Shown: positions 42,229 through 51,423, numbered from the stretch's first letter. The stretch: 64,000 bases of DNA from Bog-756 sp963769905 (GCA_963769905.1 CAVYNG010000002.1:1116001-1180000), one strand, 5' to 3'. Made by a program: numbers and translations. The notes: generated by a model from the sequence alone, not told the origin.

Positions 42229-44180
42229 GCAGGGCATCCCAGCAGGTCATCGTCGAACCGGGCGATCCGCCCCGGCTCGAGTACGCGGCCGATGCGAGCA
42301 CCGCGACGGACGGTGGCGACGGACGCGCAGAGGGCATCGGGCCCCGCAGATGGCCGGCCACGGTCTGCCTTGCGCTCTACGCCCTCATGTCCTTCTGGCT
42401 GTTCGGCTTCGGCACCTCCCTCGGTCCGGGCGTCATGACCGGGGGTCGGCAGGCAGATCAGATCGCCGAGGTCTGGTGGCTCAGTTGGGCGCAGTATGCG
42501 CTTGCCCACGGCCACAGCTTGTTCTTCACCAACTGGCAGAACTATCCGGTCGGCTACAACTTCAGCGTCAATGGCTCCTTCCTCGCGCTCGGCGTCGTGT
42601 TCTCGCCCGTCACGACGATCTTCGGCCCGATCGTCACCTGGAACCTTCTCCTCCGGCTTGCGCTGATCGCGTCGGCCTTCTCGATGTGCCTGGTGCTCCG
42701 GCGCTGGACGAGCTGGTGGCCGGCAGCGTTCATCGGGGGAGTCATCTACGCCTTCAGCGGATACATGACTTTCTACGCAAGCGGCTACCTCTTTCTCACC
42801 TTTGTTCCGATCCCCCCGCTGATCTTTCTGCTCCTGAACGAGATCCTCCTCCGCCAGACCTGGCGCCCGGCGCGGACCGGTGCTCTGCTCGGAGTCCTCT
42901 GCGCTGTCCAGTACCTCATCTTCCCGGAACTCCTGGCCAGCTCGGTCCTCCTCGGAGTTCTCGCGTGCCTTCTCTACGCCGCCTTCAACCGCCGTGCGGT
43001 CGCCGCCGGTGCCGCCTACATCAAGCGCGCGGCGCTGTGGACCGTCGCCATCGGTGCCGCCACTCTCGGGTTCCCTTTGCTGTTCACTTTCTTCGGCACT
43101 CAGCACTCCAAGGGAGCCGTGGGGTCTCCGGCCAACTTGGAGACCTTCCACGGCGACCTGCTGGGAACGGTGATACCGAGCCGGTTGCAGCACGTCTCGA
43201 GCTCTGCGTACCACGTCCTGTCGTCCCAGGTGCTCACTCCGAGCATGTATCTCGGAATCCCCCTCTTCGTCGTCGTGGTCGCTACGGTGGTGCTGCTCCG
43301 GCACCGTGGCATCGTCGTCCTCGCGGCCTCGATGATGGGGATTTCGCTCGTCCTGTCGCTCGGAACCGTGCTCTACGTGGGCGGCCACGACACACACGTA
43401 CCGCTCCCTCTCCAGGTCCTGAGCATCTTCCCTGTCACCGAAGGCTTTCAGTCCACCCGGTTCGCGCTCTACACCGCTTTGTTCGGGGCGGCGATCGTCG
43501 CCATCGGGGTCGACGAGCTCCACAGGCGCCTCGAATGGTCCGGCGCGCGGCGGGTCTCCGGTCTGCCGCGCGCGCTTGCCATCGCGGCGCCCCTCGTTCT
43601 CGCAGCGATCGTGGCGTTCCCACTGCTTCCCTCACGTACCGAGCCCTCTGCGGCCACTGATGAGTCACCCTTCTTCACGACCCGTGAAGCCTCGGCGATT
43701 CCAAGCCAGAGTGCGGTCGTCTCCTATCCATGGCCGAACGCACCGTATGCCCCTGGCCCCGACGGCACATTCGTCAACGACCTGGGTCCGATCAACGACG
43801 TACTCCTCGACCAGGCGATCGTCGGCATGAGATTCAAATTGATCGGTGGCTACGGCTGGAGGCCCACGGCCGGCGAGTACGACTCGCCCCGGCCTTCCCG
43901 ACTCGAACCGAGCTCCGTCCAGGTGTTGTTCAACACCGCGTTCACCGGCACCGCCTCGAAGGATCAGAAACGGGCGCTGGGTGGCGCCAACTTGGTGTCG
44001 GACGTCCGGCTGTTCCTTCGACGCTATGACGTCAGCACTGTCGTCGTTCTTCCCTTCGGCGCCGACCCTGCCAAGGTCCTCACCGTGGTCGAGGCGGCAA
44101 TCGGGACACCTGCACATCTCAAAGGCGCGACCGTGTGGTTCGGGGTGCAGCGACGCTTGCAGACGCCCGCGCCGGGGTGA
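42225..44180 (+). CDS. Large polytopic membrane protein, GT-C glycosyltransferase-like
   Basis: A 651-residue membrane protein. After about 40 polar residues comes a hydrophobic segment, then a loop with ADQIAEVWWLSWAQYALAHG and FTNWQNYPVGYNFSVNGS, which resembles the acidic first loop of GT-C type enzymes that use lipid-linked sugars. About ten more hydrophobic segments follow to near residue 455, then a C-terminal extracytoplasmic domain with VVSYPWPNAPYAPGPDG and a FKLIGGYGWRP turn. The start GTG 42225 is fixed by its overlap with the leader ORF and a GGGGGGAG stretch. Neighbours are catabolic and give no clue. A role in cell-surface polysaccharide or lipid glycosylation is a guess from topology. 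Confidence 0.65.
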   Translation: MSRASQQVIVEPGDPPRLEYAADASTATDGGDGRAEGIGPRRWPATVCLALYALMSFWLFGFGTSLGPGVMTGGRQADQIAEVWWLSWAQYALAHGHSLFFTNWQNYPVGYNFSVNGSFLALGVVFSPVTTIFGPIVTWNLLLRLALIASAFSMCLVLRRWTSWWPAAFIGGVIYAFSGYMTFYASGYLFLTFVPIPPLIFLLLNEILLRQTWRPARTGALLGVLCAVQYLIFPELLASSVLLGVLACLLYAAFNRRAVAAGAAYIKRAALWTVAIGAATLGFPLLFTFFGTQHSKGAVGSPANLETFHGDLLGTVIPSRLQHVSSSAYHVLSSQVLTPSMYLGIPLFVVVVATVVLLRHRGIVVLAASMMGISLVLSLGTVLYVGGHDTHVPLPLQVLSIFPVTEGFQSTRFALYTALFGAAIVAIGVDELHRRLEWSGARRVSGLPRALAIAAPLVLAAIVAFPLLPSRTEPSAATDESPFFTTREASAIPSQSAVVSYPWPNAPYAPGPDGTFVNDLGPINDVLLDQAIVGMRFKLIGGYGWRPTAGEYDSPRPSRLEPSSVQVLFNTAFTGTASKDQKRALGGANLVSDVRLFLRRYDVSTVVVLPFGADPAKVLTVVEAAIGTPAHLKGATVWFGVQRRLQTPAPG

Positions 44181-44423
44181 CATCTCGACACGAGGACCGG
44201 CGCTCAGTTGCCTCGGGTGCAGGCAGTCGGGCGGCGCCGAACGCGACGAGCAGCGCGGTCGTCGACCGGAAGCCATCGATCTGATGTGCAGGTCCTGGCC
44301 CTACTCCACCGCGAGCTGCACGGTCGAACACCGTGGACCTCACTTCGCGGTCCAGGGCGCGCCTCACGCGCTCGCAAATGACCGTTTCGGACCGTCCTCC
44401 CCGAGGCGCTCGGGCAACGAGGC

Positions 44424-45770
44424 TCAGAGGGCGTCGACGACGCGGGTTGCCTTGTAGCCTGCGCGGGGGAGCGCGTTGCGCGGCAGGGGTGTCACCGAGG
44501 CGTCCACGCCGAGGCTCTCCTTGATCCCGGCGACCAGCCGCAACGCGACCGCGTCGCCGGCGCCCGGCTCCTCGCTCGCGACCTCCACCTCGATGACGAG
44601 CGGGGCGGGGCCGCCGTCGGGACGGAGGACCCGATACTCGAGGGAGGGCTGGGTGACCATCTCCTCGCCGCGTAGACACAATTCGAGCTCGTTCAGCTGG
44701 AAGCGGGTGCCCTGGCAGCTCAAGAGGTCCTTGAAGCGACCGCCCCAGAGCCCCCGGATCGAGGTCTCGCCGCACGGGCAGGGCTCGCGGTGGATCGCGC
44801 AGGCCTCCTCGAGGTCGTAGCGCAGCAGTCCGTTGTCGCGGTCGAGAGTGGTGACGGTCAGGTTGCCCCACTCGCCGTCGGGCACTTCATCGCCCGTGGC
44901 GGGGTCGACCGCCTGGACGACCGCCCAGTCCTCGTGGATGTGCGCCCCCGGCGACTGGCCGCAGGGACCGCCCACGTACGCGTAGCACTCGGCGCCCGCA
45001 GTCAAAAGCGGCATGCCGCCGCGCCCCATCCCGAAGCCGATCGGCGCCTTCAGCCCTGTGAGACCCGCGTCCTCGAGTGGGATGCCGAGAGCGGTCGCCA
45101 CCTCGACGAACCGTCCGGTGGCGAATCCCATGAAGGGGATGTCGGGGGTCACCCGCGTCCAGAACCGCACCGCCTGCTCGGCGAGCTCGTCGGTGTCCGG
45201 TGGGGGCACCCAGATCGAGAGAAGCCCGAAGTACTCGTAGGTCTGCTGGAGCATGATCCCGCCGCCGTAGAGATACGCGGGGTGGGCGTGGGTCACGACG
45301 GTCCCCGGCCGATAGCCCATGCGCCACCAGTTGCGAGCCGCCGACTCGTACTCGATCCAGAGGTCGTGGCGCGTCCACACGGTGATGGTCGGGTGCCCGG
45401 TGGTTCCCGTCGAGGTCCCGAGCCGCACTCCTCGACGCGGGTCGGTGAAGCGGTAGGTGCCCCACGGGGGTGCCGCGGCCTCCGAGTCGCGCAGATCCTG
45501 CTTGACGGTGAGAGGGATCGACGCGAGGTCCTCGATGCCGGTGACGTCGGCGGCGGTCGAGACGCCGGCAGCGCGCAGCTTCTCGCGGAAGAGGTCGACC
45601 GGTTGGTCAAGAATGCGCCCGACCATCGAGCGCAGCCGCTCGTCCTGCAGCGCCCGCCGCCGATCGGGGTCCATTGCCTGCTTGTCCGGGTCCCACAGCA
45701 CCTGGTCGCTCGGGCGCGGCAATGGCCCGATGGTGCCCGGACCGAACGGCGGTGTGGAAACGTCAGCCAT
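44424..45770 (-). CDS. Phenylacetate-CoA ligase-like (PaaK family) enzyme
   Basis: A 448-residue AMP-forming ligase of the phenylacetate-CoA ligase family. The N-terminus has RSMVGRILDQPVDLFREKLR, then VKQDLRDSEAAAPPWGTYRF, the P-loop GTSTGTTGHPTITVWTRHD, and the C-terminal RYDLEEACAIHREPCPCGET and GLWGGRFKDLLSCQG with cysteines and the hinge region. Such enzymes activate aryl and related acids. ATG 45770 begins MADVSTPPFGPG; the longer in-frame extension overlaps the TetR gene in another frame and is rejected. It lies 22 bp after the TetR gene on the same strand and is likely co-transcribed and controlled by it. It is convergent with the membrane protein across 243 bp of unassigned sequence. 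Confidence 0.9.
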   Translation of the reverse strand: MADVSTPPFGPGTIGPLPRPSDQVLWDPDKQAMDPDRRRALQDERLRSMVGRILDQPVDLFREKLRAAGVSTAADVTGIEDLASIPLTVKQDLRDSEAAAPPWGTYRFTDPRRGVRLGTSTGTTGHPTITVWTRHDLWIEYESAARNWWRMGYRPGTVVTHAHPAYLYGGGIMLQQTYEYFGLLSIWVPPPDTDELAEQAVRFWTRVTPDIPFMGFATGRFVEVATALGIPLEDAGLTGLKAPIGFGMGRGGMPLLTAGAECYAYVGGPCGQSPGAHIHEDWAVVQAVDPATGDEVPDGEWGNLTVTTLDRDNGLLRYDLEEACAIHREPCPCGETSIRGLWGGRFKDLLSCQGTRFQLNELELCLRGEEMVTQPSLEYRVLRPDGGPAPLVIEVEVASEEPGAGDAVALRLVAGIKESLGVDASVTPLPRNALPRAGYKATRVVDAL

Positions 45771-45792
45771 CGGGCCATGGTATCGACGGGGG

Positions 45793-46443
45793 TCAGCCAG
45801 CGCCCCCTTGCGGCCCGACGACATGCTCGACGATGGCCGCGATCTCCTCCGCGCGGGCACGGAACTCGGTGGCGACGTCCCCGTCCTTTCCGGCGACCGG
45901 ATCGAGCACGCCGGTGACGTGTTCGAGCAACAGTCCGACGAGCAGCGTGCGCAGCATCCGCGCGAGGGCCTCCTGCCCGCCGGGTGGGCTGACCGGTGGC
46001 ACCCGCTCGGCAAGCCACCGCTCGAGGAGCTCCTGGGTCGCGGCGAACAGGTCGGTCCCGACCGCGTAGGCGGTCTGATCGCCACGCATCACCTCGCCGA
46101 GCATCAACCGGATGAAGTCCTCCACCTCGAGCATCGACTGGAGGATGTCGTCGAGGAGGTCCGCAAGCCGCGGAAAGGGATCCTGGCGCAGCGACGGCTG
46201 TGACGCGGGGGAGAGGCTCCCGACCAGTCCGCGTTCCTCGAGGACCGCCACGAGCAGCTCCCGCTTGGAGGGGAAGTAGTGGTACAGGGAGGCCACGTTG
46301 AGGCCGGTGGCCGCGGCGAGGTTGCGCATCGACGTGCCATCGACCCCCTGCTGGGACATGAGGGTGAGCGCGGTGTTCAAGATGTGCTGGCGCTGGGTGG
46401 AGCCGTTCGGGCGGGCCGCCGGTTCGCTCGCGGAGGAGGTCAC
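45793..46443 (-). CDS. TetR/AcrR family regulator
   Basis: A 216-residue TetR-type repressor. The helix-turn-helix covers HILNTALTLMSQQGVDGTSM and RNLAAATGLNVASLYHYFPS, with the conserved LYHYF. The following KRELLVAVLEERGLVG begins the ligand domain, and the C-terminus has EQ-poor helices typical of regulators of hydrophobic-ligand genes. GTG 46443 is chosen over an in-frame GTG further upstream because it begins VTSSASEPAARPNGSTQ just before the conserved region and leaves the operator region free. It is divergent from the P450 at 46584; two matching palindromes at 46492-46526 lie between them and are almost certainly its operators. It probably also controls the PaaK-like gene that follows. 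Confidence 0.92.
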   Translation of the reverse strand: MTSSASEPAARPNGSTQRQHILNTALTLMSQQGVDGTSMRNLAAATGLNVASLYHYFPSKRELLVAVLEERGLVGSLSPASQPSLRQDPFPRLADLLDDILQSMLEVEDFIRLMLGEVMRGDQTAYAVGTDLFAATQELLERWLAERVPPVSPPGGQEALARMLRTLLVGLLLEHVTGVLDPVAGKDGDVATEFRARAEEIAAIVEHVVGPQGGAG

Positions 46444-46491
46444 GGCTCCATTGTGGACCAGGGGCCGGAGCCGGACACGGCCGCGCCCCTC

Positions 46492-46526
46492 CGAACGGAC
46501 GTTCGGTGGAGCCAAACGAACGTTTG
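46492..46526. promoter_or_regulatory. Twin TetR operators between regulator and P450
   Basis: Two related near-palindromes lie 21 bases apart, start to start: CGAACGGACGTTCG at 46492-46505 and CAAACGAACGTTTG at 46513-46526. Both have the form MAACG-centre-CGTT. The 21-base spacing is two helical turns, so two repressor dimers would sit on the same face of the DNA. TACATT at 46530-46535, right after the second site, fits a -10 box for the P450, so binding would block it. Position between a TetR gene and its divergent neighbour is the standard arrangement. Confidence 0.75.
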
Positions 46527-46583
46527 AACTACATTGGTGGAAGGCCGCTCCAGTCGGGGCGCCAGGACGAGGGGAGCAGGTCG

Positions 46584-47846
46584 ATGACCACCGATTCGAA
46601 GAGCGCGCTCGACGCCGAAGCGGCGCCGATCCCGTTCGACCCGTTCGAACTGCAGGACACCGTCTCGGGCAACATCCGCGACCCCTACCCGCGCTTCGCC
46701 GAGCTGCGCCGGGAGTCGCCGGTCCAAGTCGGTCCGATCGACCTCGGTGAGGAGATGCCCGAACTCGAGCCCGACCGGACCAAGCCGCAGCCGGTCACCG
46801 TCTTCGGGTTCGACGAGGCGGTCGAGGTGCTTCGGGACAGCGGGACCTACTCCTCGACGGTCTACGCGGGCGTCATGGGCGAGGTGATGGGCCGGACCAT
46901 CCTGCAGATGGACGAACCCGAGCACCGACTGCACCGGGCGCTCGTGTCGCCGACGTTCCGCTCGAAGGTGCTCGAGCGATGGGAGGGCGACCTCGTCCAG
47001 CGAGTGGTGAACGAGCTGGTGGACTTGTTCGCCGCAGAGGGGCGCGCGGACCTGGTGAGGGAGCTCACGTTCAATTTCCCCGTGCAGGTCATCGCGCAGA
47101 TCCTTGGTCTTCCCCGATCCGACTTCCCCACGTTCCAGCGGTGGGCGGTCGAGATCACCAGTGTCACCGCCAACTGGGAGCGCGGGATGGCCGCGTCGGC
47201 CGCGCTGCGCGACTACTTCGCCGAGATCCTGGCCGAACGACGGCGTCGGCCGGCCGAGGACCTGATCAGCGATCTCGCACAGGTGGAGGTCGAGGGTCGC
47301 AAGCTCGACGACGAGGAGATCTACTCCTTCCTGCGGCTGCTGCTCCCGGCAGGTGTCGAGACGACCTACCGTGCGTCCGGAAGCATGCTGTACGGACTCC
47401 TGACCAACCCCGATCAGTACCGGGCGGTGCGCGAGGACCGCTCCCTGATTCCCGTCGCGTTCGAGGAGACGATCCGTTGGGAGCCGCCGGTGACCGTGAT
47501 CCTGCGGCAGGCGACACGCGACACGGAGCTGGGCGGTGTCGCCGTCGAGAAGGGAGCCGACGTCGGACTGCTCCTCGGATCGGCCAACCGGGACGAGCGG
47601 AAATACGAGCACCCCGACCAATTCGACATCTTCCGCGAGTCCCGCCAGAGCCTCGGCTTCGGCTTCGGCGTCCACGTCTGCCTCGGCATGCACCTTGCCC
47701 GCATGGAGACGAGGGTCGCGATCGACACGCTCTTCGACCGGCTCCCCGACATGGAGCTCGCACCGGAACCCGGCCAGGACGTGCACATCAGGGGGATGGC
47801 CTTCCGCTCGCCGATCGCGCTGCCGGTCGAGTTCAGCGCCGTCTGA
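46584..47846 (+). CDS. Cytochrome P450
   Basis: A 420-residue soluble P450. NIRDPYPRFAELRRESPVQV near the N-terminus, the I-helix LLLPAGVETTYRASGSML, the K-helix EETIRWEPP and the haem loop LGFGFGVHVCLGMHLARMET place it firmly; the cysteine is the haem ligand. In the I helix, AGVETT keeps the acid-alcohol pair used for oxygen activation. It is not a close copy of the P450 at 15568. ATG 46584 follows AGGGGAGCAGG. It is divergent from the TetR gene across the twin operators, so it is probably repressed until a hydrophobic ligand is present. No redox partner is nearby. Confidence 0.95.
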   Translation: MTTDSKSALDAEAAPIPFDPFELQDTVSGNIRDPYPRFAELRRESPVQVGPIDLGEEMPELEPDRTKPQPVTVFGFDEAVEVLRDSGTYSSTVYAGVMGEVMGRTILQMDEPEHRLHRALVSPTFRSKVLERWEGDLVQRVVNELVDLFAAEGRADLVRELTFNFPVQVIAQILGLPRSDFPTFQRWAVEITSVTANWERGMAASAALRDYFAEILAERRRRPAEDLISDLAQVEVEGRKLDDEEIYSFLRLLLPAGVETTYRASGSMLYGLLTNPDQYRAVREDRSLIPVAFEETIRWEPPVTVILRQATRDTELGGVAVEKGADVGLLLGSANRDERKYEHPDQFDIFRESRQSLGFGFGVHVCLGMHLARMETRVAIDTLFDRLPDMELAPEPGQDVHIRGMAFRSPIALPVEFSAV

Positions 47847-48283
47847 CCCTTCTCGCAACCTCGGGCGCGGAGTACGCCCTGCGGTGATCGTCCCGACGAA
47901 CTCCAGGTGGCTGGAGGAGTACGCCTCGAGTACGAACGGCTGGCTGGATCCGATCGCGGTATCCGGCCTGTCCGGATCGTCGAGGGCCAATCTCCCCGAG
48001 GGATCGAGCACCAATGCCCGCAACGAGAGGGTTCACGGTCACCTGCACCGTCGGGTGAACGGTCCCGCTCAGCGGAAGGAAGTTCGTGTAATTCCACGTG
48101 GCCATCTCCTGTGACGAATGCCTAACGCCACGAAGGGAGGCCCGGACTGAGAAGCGCAGAGGGAAGCAGTTCGTCCGGTTGGTTGGCGCAGCTGACAGAT
48201 TGGAATGTGAACTCGGAGACGCCACGCGACGTGGACTTCGACGACCGGGAAGGCGCTTTCGGGGCACTGGTACCATCGGGCGC
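47847..48283. other. 437-bp stretch without a convincing gene
   Basis: Between the P450 and the TylF-like gene no ORF is well supported. On the minus strand two adjacent frames look protein-like with G/C third positions: one begins MATWNYTNFLPLSGTVH near 48108, and the other continues around 48020 with ALVLDPSGRLALDDPD and PFVLEAYSSSHLEFVGT. Joined by a frameshift they could be a remnant of an extracytoplasmic protein, but there is no stop before the P450 gene and no recognised family. A TANNNT box for the next gene lies at 48271. Confidence 0.4.
48271..48276 (+). promoter_or_regulatory. Leaderless -10 box for the TylF-like gene
   Basis: TACCAT fits TANNNT and ends 7 nt before GTG 48284. No ribosome-binding site is present, consistent with a leaderless message. 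Confidence 0.5.
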
Positions 48284-49159
48284 GTGGGTGCGGATGTGTC
48301 GGTCGACCTGTATCTGGATCTGCTCGCACGGACCCTGACCCGATCTCTGTTCGAAGACAACGACCGGATCGTCGGTGTCCCCACGTCTCGTCCGGGGGAG
48401 CAGGAGTCCGCTTTGCTGAGGGTGGCCGATCACCTCGCACCGCTCTTGCAGAGGGCGAACCTCGAACTGGTCCAGAAGCGACCCTTCGACGAGACGGCTC
48501 GCGCGACCGGTCGCGACTGGCCGGCAAGGGCCGAGACGATGGTCGGGCTTCAGCGGCTCGCCAATGCCCGGTTCTGCATCGAAAGCGTCCTTGCCGACGG
48601 AGTCTCCGGCGACATCGTCGAGACCGGAGTGTGGCGAGGGGGCATGTCGATCTTCATGAAGGGCGTCCTCGAGGCGCACGGGGACACCGAGCGCACGGTG
48701 TGGCTCGCCGACTCTTTCGAAGGCCTTCCACCTCCGGACCCGGTCCGTTTCCCGATCGACCGGCACCTCGACCTGACTGTGCACGAAGTTCTCTCGGTGG
48801 GCGTCGAGCAGGTCCGAAAGAACTTCGAGCGTTATGGACTGCTGGACGATCGCGTCCAGTTCATCGTCGGGTGGTTCAAGGAGACGTTGCACAGTGCGCC
48901 AATCGACGAGATCGCGGTCCTCCGGCTGGATGGCGATCTCTACGAATCGACGATCCAGGCGCTCGAGCCGCTCTATCCGAAGCTCGCGCCAAAGGGCTAC
49001 TGCATCATCGACGACTACGGGACGATCGCTCCGTGCGCTGCCGCGGTCACGGACTTTCGGAAAGCCCACGATATCGACGACGAGATCGTCGACATCGACG
49101 GCGCGGGCGTCTACTGGCGCAAGACGTCACCGAACCGAGGCGAACCCGGTCCGTCGTAG
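48284..49159 (+). CDS. TylF/macrocin O-methyltransferase-like protein
   Basis: A 291-residue SAM-dependent methyltransferase of the TylF family, named after a sugar O-methyltransferase of macrolide synthesis. The SAM site is GDIVETGVWRGGMSIFMKGV, followed by RTVWLADSFEGLPPPDP, which carries the conserved acidic residues, and later VLRLDGDLYESTIQALEPLY with PKGYCIIDDYG holding the metal-binding aspartates. GTG 48284 is favoured by the -10 box 7 nt upstream; GTG 48296 is an alternative. Members often modify cell-wall or secondary-metabolite sugars. It has its own transcript, between a P450 and a GMC oxidoreductase pair, and no sugar gene is adjacent. Confidence 0.88.
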   Translation: MGADVSVDLYLDLLARTLTRSLFEDNDRIVGVPTSRPGEQESALLRVADHLAPLLQRANLELVQKRPFDETARATGRDWPARAETMVGLQRLANARFCIESVLADGVSGDIVETGVWRGGMSIFMKGVLEAHGDTERTVWLADSFEGLPPPDPVRFPIDRHLDLTVHEVLSVGVEQVRKNFERYGLLDDRVQFIVGWFKETLHSAPIDEIAVLRLDGDLYESTIQALEPLYPKLAPKGYCIIDDYGTIAPCAAAVTDFRKAHDIDDEIVDIDGAGVYWRKTSPNRGEPGPS

Positions 49160-49207
49160 GTGACGTCGTGAGCACGTCGGCGCTTCGTCGACGGGATTGA
49201 TCGCGCC

Positions 49208-49213
49208 TATGGT
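49208..49213 (+). promoter_or_regulatory. Leaderless -10 box for the GMC subunit gene
   Basis: TATGGT fits TANNNT and ends 6 nt before GTG 49220. There is no ribosome-binding site in front of that start. Confidence 0.45.
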
Positions 49214-49219
49214 GACCCG

Positions 49220-49783
49220 GTGCCGATCTGGTTGACCGAGGACGAGTACCGCACGCTCATCGCGGCCTGTGACCGGATCGTTCCCGCGAGCCCGTCGGGC
49301 CCTGGGGCGGTGGCCGGCGGTGCGCCCGAGTACATCGACGGTCTGCTCGGCGCGTTCAGCTTCGATCCCCCCCGGATCTGGGCCGGTGGACCGAGCTCGG
49401 GGCGTCACGGGGGCGCGGAGGGGTTCGCTCACTTCCACCGTCTCGGCCCGCTCGACGAACTCGCGTGGCGGATGCGGATCGAGGGATCGAAGGGCCTCGC
49501 CGAGCGCGAGTTCAACGGTCCGGTGATCGGTCTCCAGCAGCGCTACCGGGAAGGCCTCGCCCAGCTCGGCGACGACTACTGCGAGCTCGGCCCGTTCGAG
49601 CAGGAAGCGCGTCTCCGGTCGATGTCCGATTTCGCCATCCTGCTCTTCCACCACGTCTGCGAGGGGATGTACGGCGCTCCCGAGTACGGCGGGAATCCCG
49701 ACGGGACGGTCTGGCGTTCGATCGGCTTCGCCGGCGACACCCAGCCCCGGGGCTGGACCGACGCGGAGGTATCGAGTCCGTGA
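49220..49783 (+). CDS. Gluconate 2-dehydrogenase subunit 3-like small subunit
   Basis: A 187-residue helical protein. WLTEDEYRTLIAACDRIVPA at the N-terminus and FAILLFHHVCEGMYGAPEYG with GNPDGTVWRSIGFAGDTQPR near the C-terminus are characteristic of the small subunit that accompanies membrane-associated GMC dehydrogenases. Usually this subunit carries a Tat signal that exports the complex; here the protein starts directly with the conserved domain and I see no signal, so the enzyme may be cytoplasmic. It overlaps the large-subunit gene by four bases (GTGA at 49780-49783), so the two are made together. Confidence 0.88.
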   Translation: MPIWLTEDEYRTLIAACDRIVPASPSGPGAVAGGAPEYIDGLLGAFSFDPPRIWAGGPSSGRHGGAEGFAHFHRLGPLDELAWRMRIEGSKGLAEREFNGPVIGLQQRYREGLAQLGDDYCELGPFEQEARLRSMSDFAILLFHHVCEGMYGAPEYGGNPDGTVWRSIGFAGDTQPRGWTDAEVSSP

Positions 49784-51423
49784 CGCTCGACGCGGTGATC
49801 GTCGGCTCGGGACCGGGCGGCGCGACCGTCGCCGACGTCCTCACCTCCGCAGGGTGGTCGGTGTCGATCGTGGAGAAGGGGCGCAATCACCTGCTCGACC
49901 CCGAGGACCTGACCCGTCCTGCGTACGACTACTCCAACGACGAGATCAAATTTCTCGACCGCCACTTTCTCGGTCCTGATCCGCTCGTCGAGCCGCGGAC
50001 CTTCCGCACCGACGAGTCCGAGGGTGAGCGGATCCACGTCGGCGAGGTGAACACCATCCCTTCGACGGTCGGAGGTGGGGGCACCCACGCCGACGGCAAG
50101 GTGCCCCGGTTCTTGCCCGACGACTTCCGCCTGCTGTCGCTGCTCGGCCCCCAACCCGATGCGGAGGTCGCCGACTGGCCGCTCGGCTACGACGAGCTCG
50201 AGCCGTACTACGCGGAGGTCGAGCGCCTGATCGGAGTCGCCGGCGAGGCGGGAGCCAACCCGTTCGCCGGCCGACGCTCGGGCCCCTATCCGATGCCCCC
50301 CGGTGCCCCCATGTACGGGGCGACCCTCTCAGCCGCCGCAGCCGAGCGACTCGGGTACCACCCCTACGCGGCTCCGACGGCGGCGAACAGCGTGCCCTAC
50401 GACGGACGGCCCGCGTGCAACAACTGCGGGTTCTGTGCGTTCTTCGGCTGCCCCATCCACGCCAAGGGGGACCCGATCGCCATGCTCCAACGCGCGATGG
50501 CGAGCGGACGCGCGGAGCTGCTCAGCGAGACCTTCGTGTCGCGGATCGTCGTCGAGGGGCGGCGCGCCACCGGGGTCGAGCTCGTCGAGCGCGACGGCAC
50601 GGTCCGGGTGCTCGGGGCTCGCCACGTCGTGATCGCCTGCGGCGCGGTCGAGACGCCGAGGCTGCTCTTGCTGTCGGGGTTCGCCCACGACCTGATCGGT
50701 CGTCACCTCATGGTCCACTTCCAGACAATTGCGGCGGGCACCGTGCCCTTTGCCACCCACGCCGAGCGCGGTCGCTCGGTCACCCACGTGCACGACGACA
50801 TGATCGCCGGCGACGACCAGACGAAGGCCGCCGCGGCCGAGGCCGGGCTCCCCTGGTTGCGCGGGGGGATGGTCGAGCACGCGGGGCCTGCCCATCCGGT
50901 CATGGAGGCCAAGCACTATCCCTGGGGGGAGCAGCATTCGCGGCTCATGGAGGACTCGCCGATCCGCAAGCGGTTGTGGGCCTTCACCATGCAGGGGGAG
51001 GACCTTCCGTACGTGCACAACCGGGTCGACCTCGACCCACAGATCAAAGATGCGCGCGGGTTCCCGGTCGCACGGATCACCTACAAGCCCGGCCGACACG
51101 AGCTGGCTGCATCGACTCACTATCGCCCGAGACTCCGGGCGATCCTCGAGGAGATGGGGGCGGTCTGGACGATGGCCACGACTTCGCCGGGTCGCGGCAA
51201 TGCGGGCTTCACCCCCGACGCCGTGCCCGAGAGCCGGCACGTGATGGGGACCACCCGGATGGGCACCGATCCCGCCACGTCGGTGGTCGACCCGACCGGA
51301 CGGCTGCACGGTCTCGACAACCTGGTAATCGCCGACTCCTCGGTCTTCGTGACCGCATCGGGCTACGGGCCGACCCTCACCCTCGCGGCACTGGCCGCGC
51401 GGGCCGCCCGCCTGATGCTCTGA
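49780..51423 (+). CDS. GMC-family oxidoreductase, large subunit
   Basis: A 547-residue flavoprotein of the glucose-methanol-choline group. The N-terminal dinucleotide fold is DAVIVGSGPGGATVADVLTS, with the acidic IVEKG. A cysteine-rich segment CNNCGFCAFFGCPIHAKG is typical of gluconate/sorbitol dehydrogenase-like members. The C-terminus has SRHVMGTTRMGTDPATSVVD and VIADSSVFVTASGYGPTLTL, the FAD- and substrate-binding region. It oxidises an alcohol, often of a sugar, polyol or sterol, passing electrons to a carrier rather than oxygen. The start GTG 49780 is fixed by the overlap with the small subunit. There is no signal peptide. It is convergent with the thiolase at 51436. Confidence 0.92.
   Translation: MTLDAVIVGSGPGGATVADVLTSAGWSVSIVEKGRNHLLDPEDLTRPAYDYSNDEIKFLDRHFLGPDPLVEPRTFRTDESEGERIHVGEVNTIPSTVGGGGTHADGKVPRFLPDDFRLLSLLGPQPDAEVADWPLGYDELEPYYAEVERLIGVAGEAGANPFAGRRSGPYPMPPGAPMYGATLSAAAAERLGYHPYAAPTAANSVPYDGRPACNNCGFCAFFGCPIHAKGDPIAMLQRAMASGRAELLSETFVSRIVVEGRRATGVELVERDGTVRVLGARHVVIACGAVETPRLLLLSGFAHDLIGRHLMVHFQTIAAGTVPFATHAERGRSVTHVHDDMIAGDDQTKAAAAEAGLPWLRGGMVEHAGPAHPVMEAKHYPWGEQHSRLMEDSPIRKRLWAFTMQGEDLPYVHNRVDLDPQIKDARGFPVARITYKPGRHELAASTHYRPRLRAILEEMGAVWTMATTSPGRGNAGFTPDAVPESRHVMGTTRMGTDPATSVVDPTGRLHGLDNLVIADSSVFVTASGYGPTLTLAALAARAARLML

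Noticed and set aside
44181..44423. A gene in the gap between the membrane protein and the PaaK-like gene
   Set aside because: Short frames in the gap are antisense continuations of neighbours; no start, ribosome site or conserved pattern was found.
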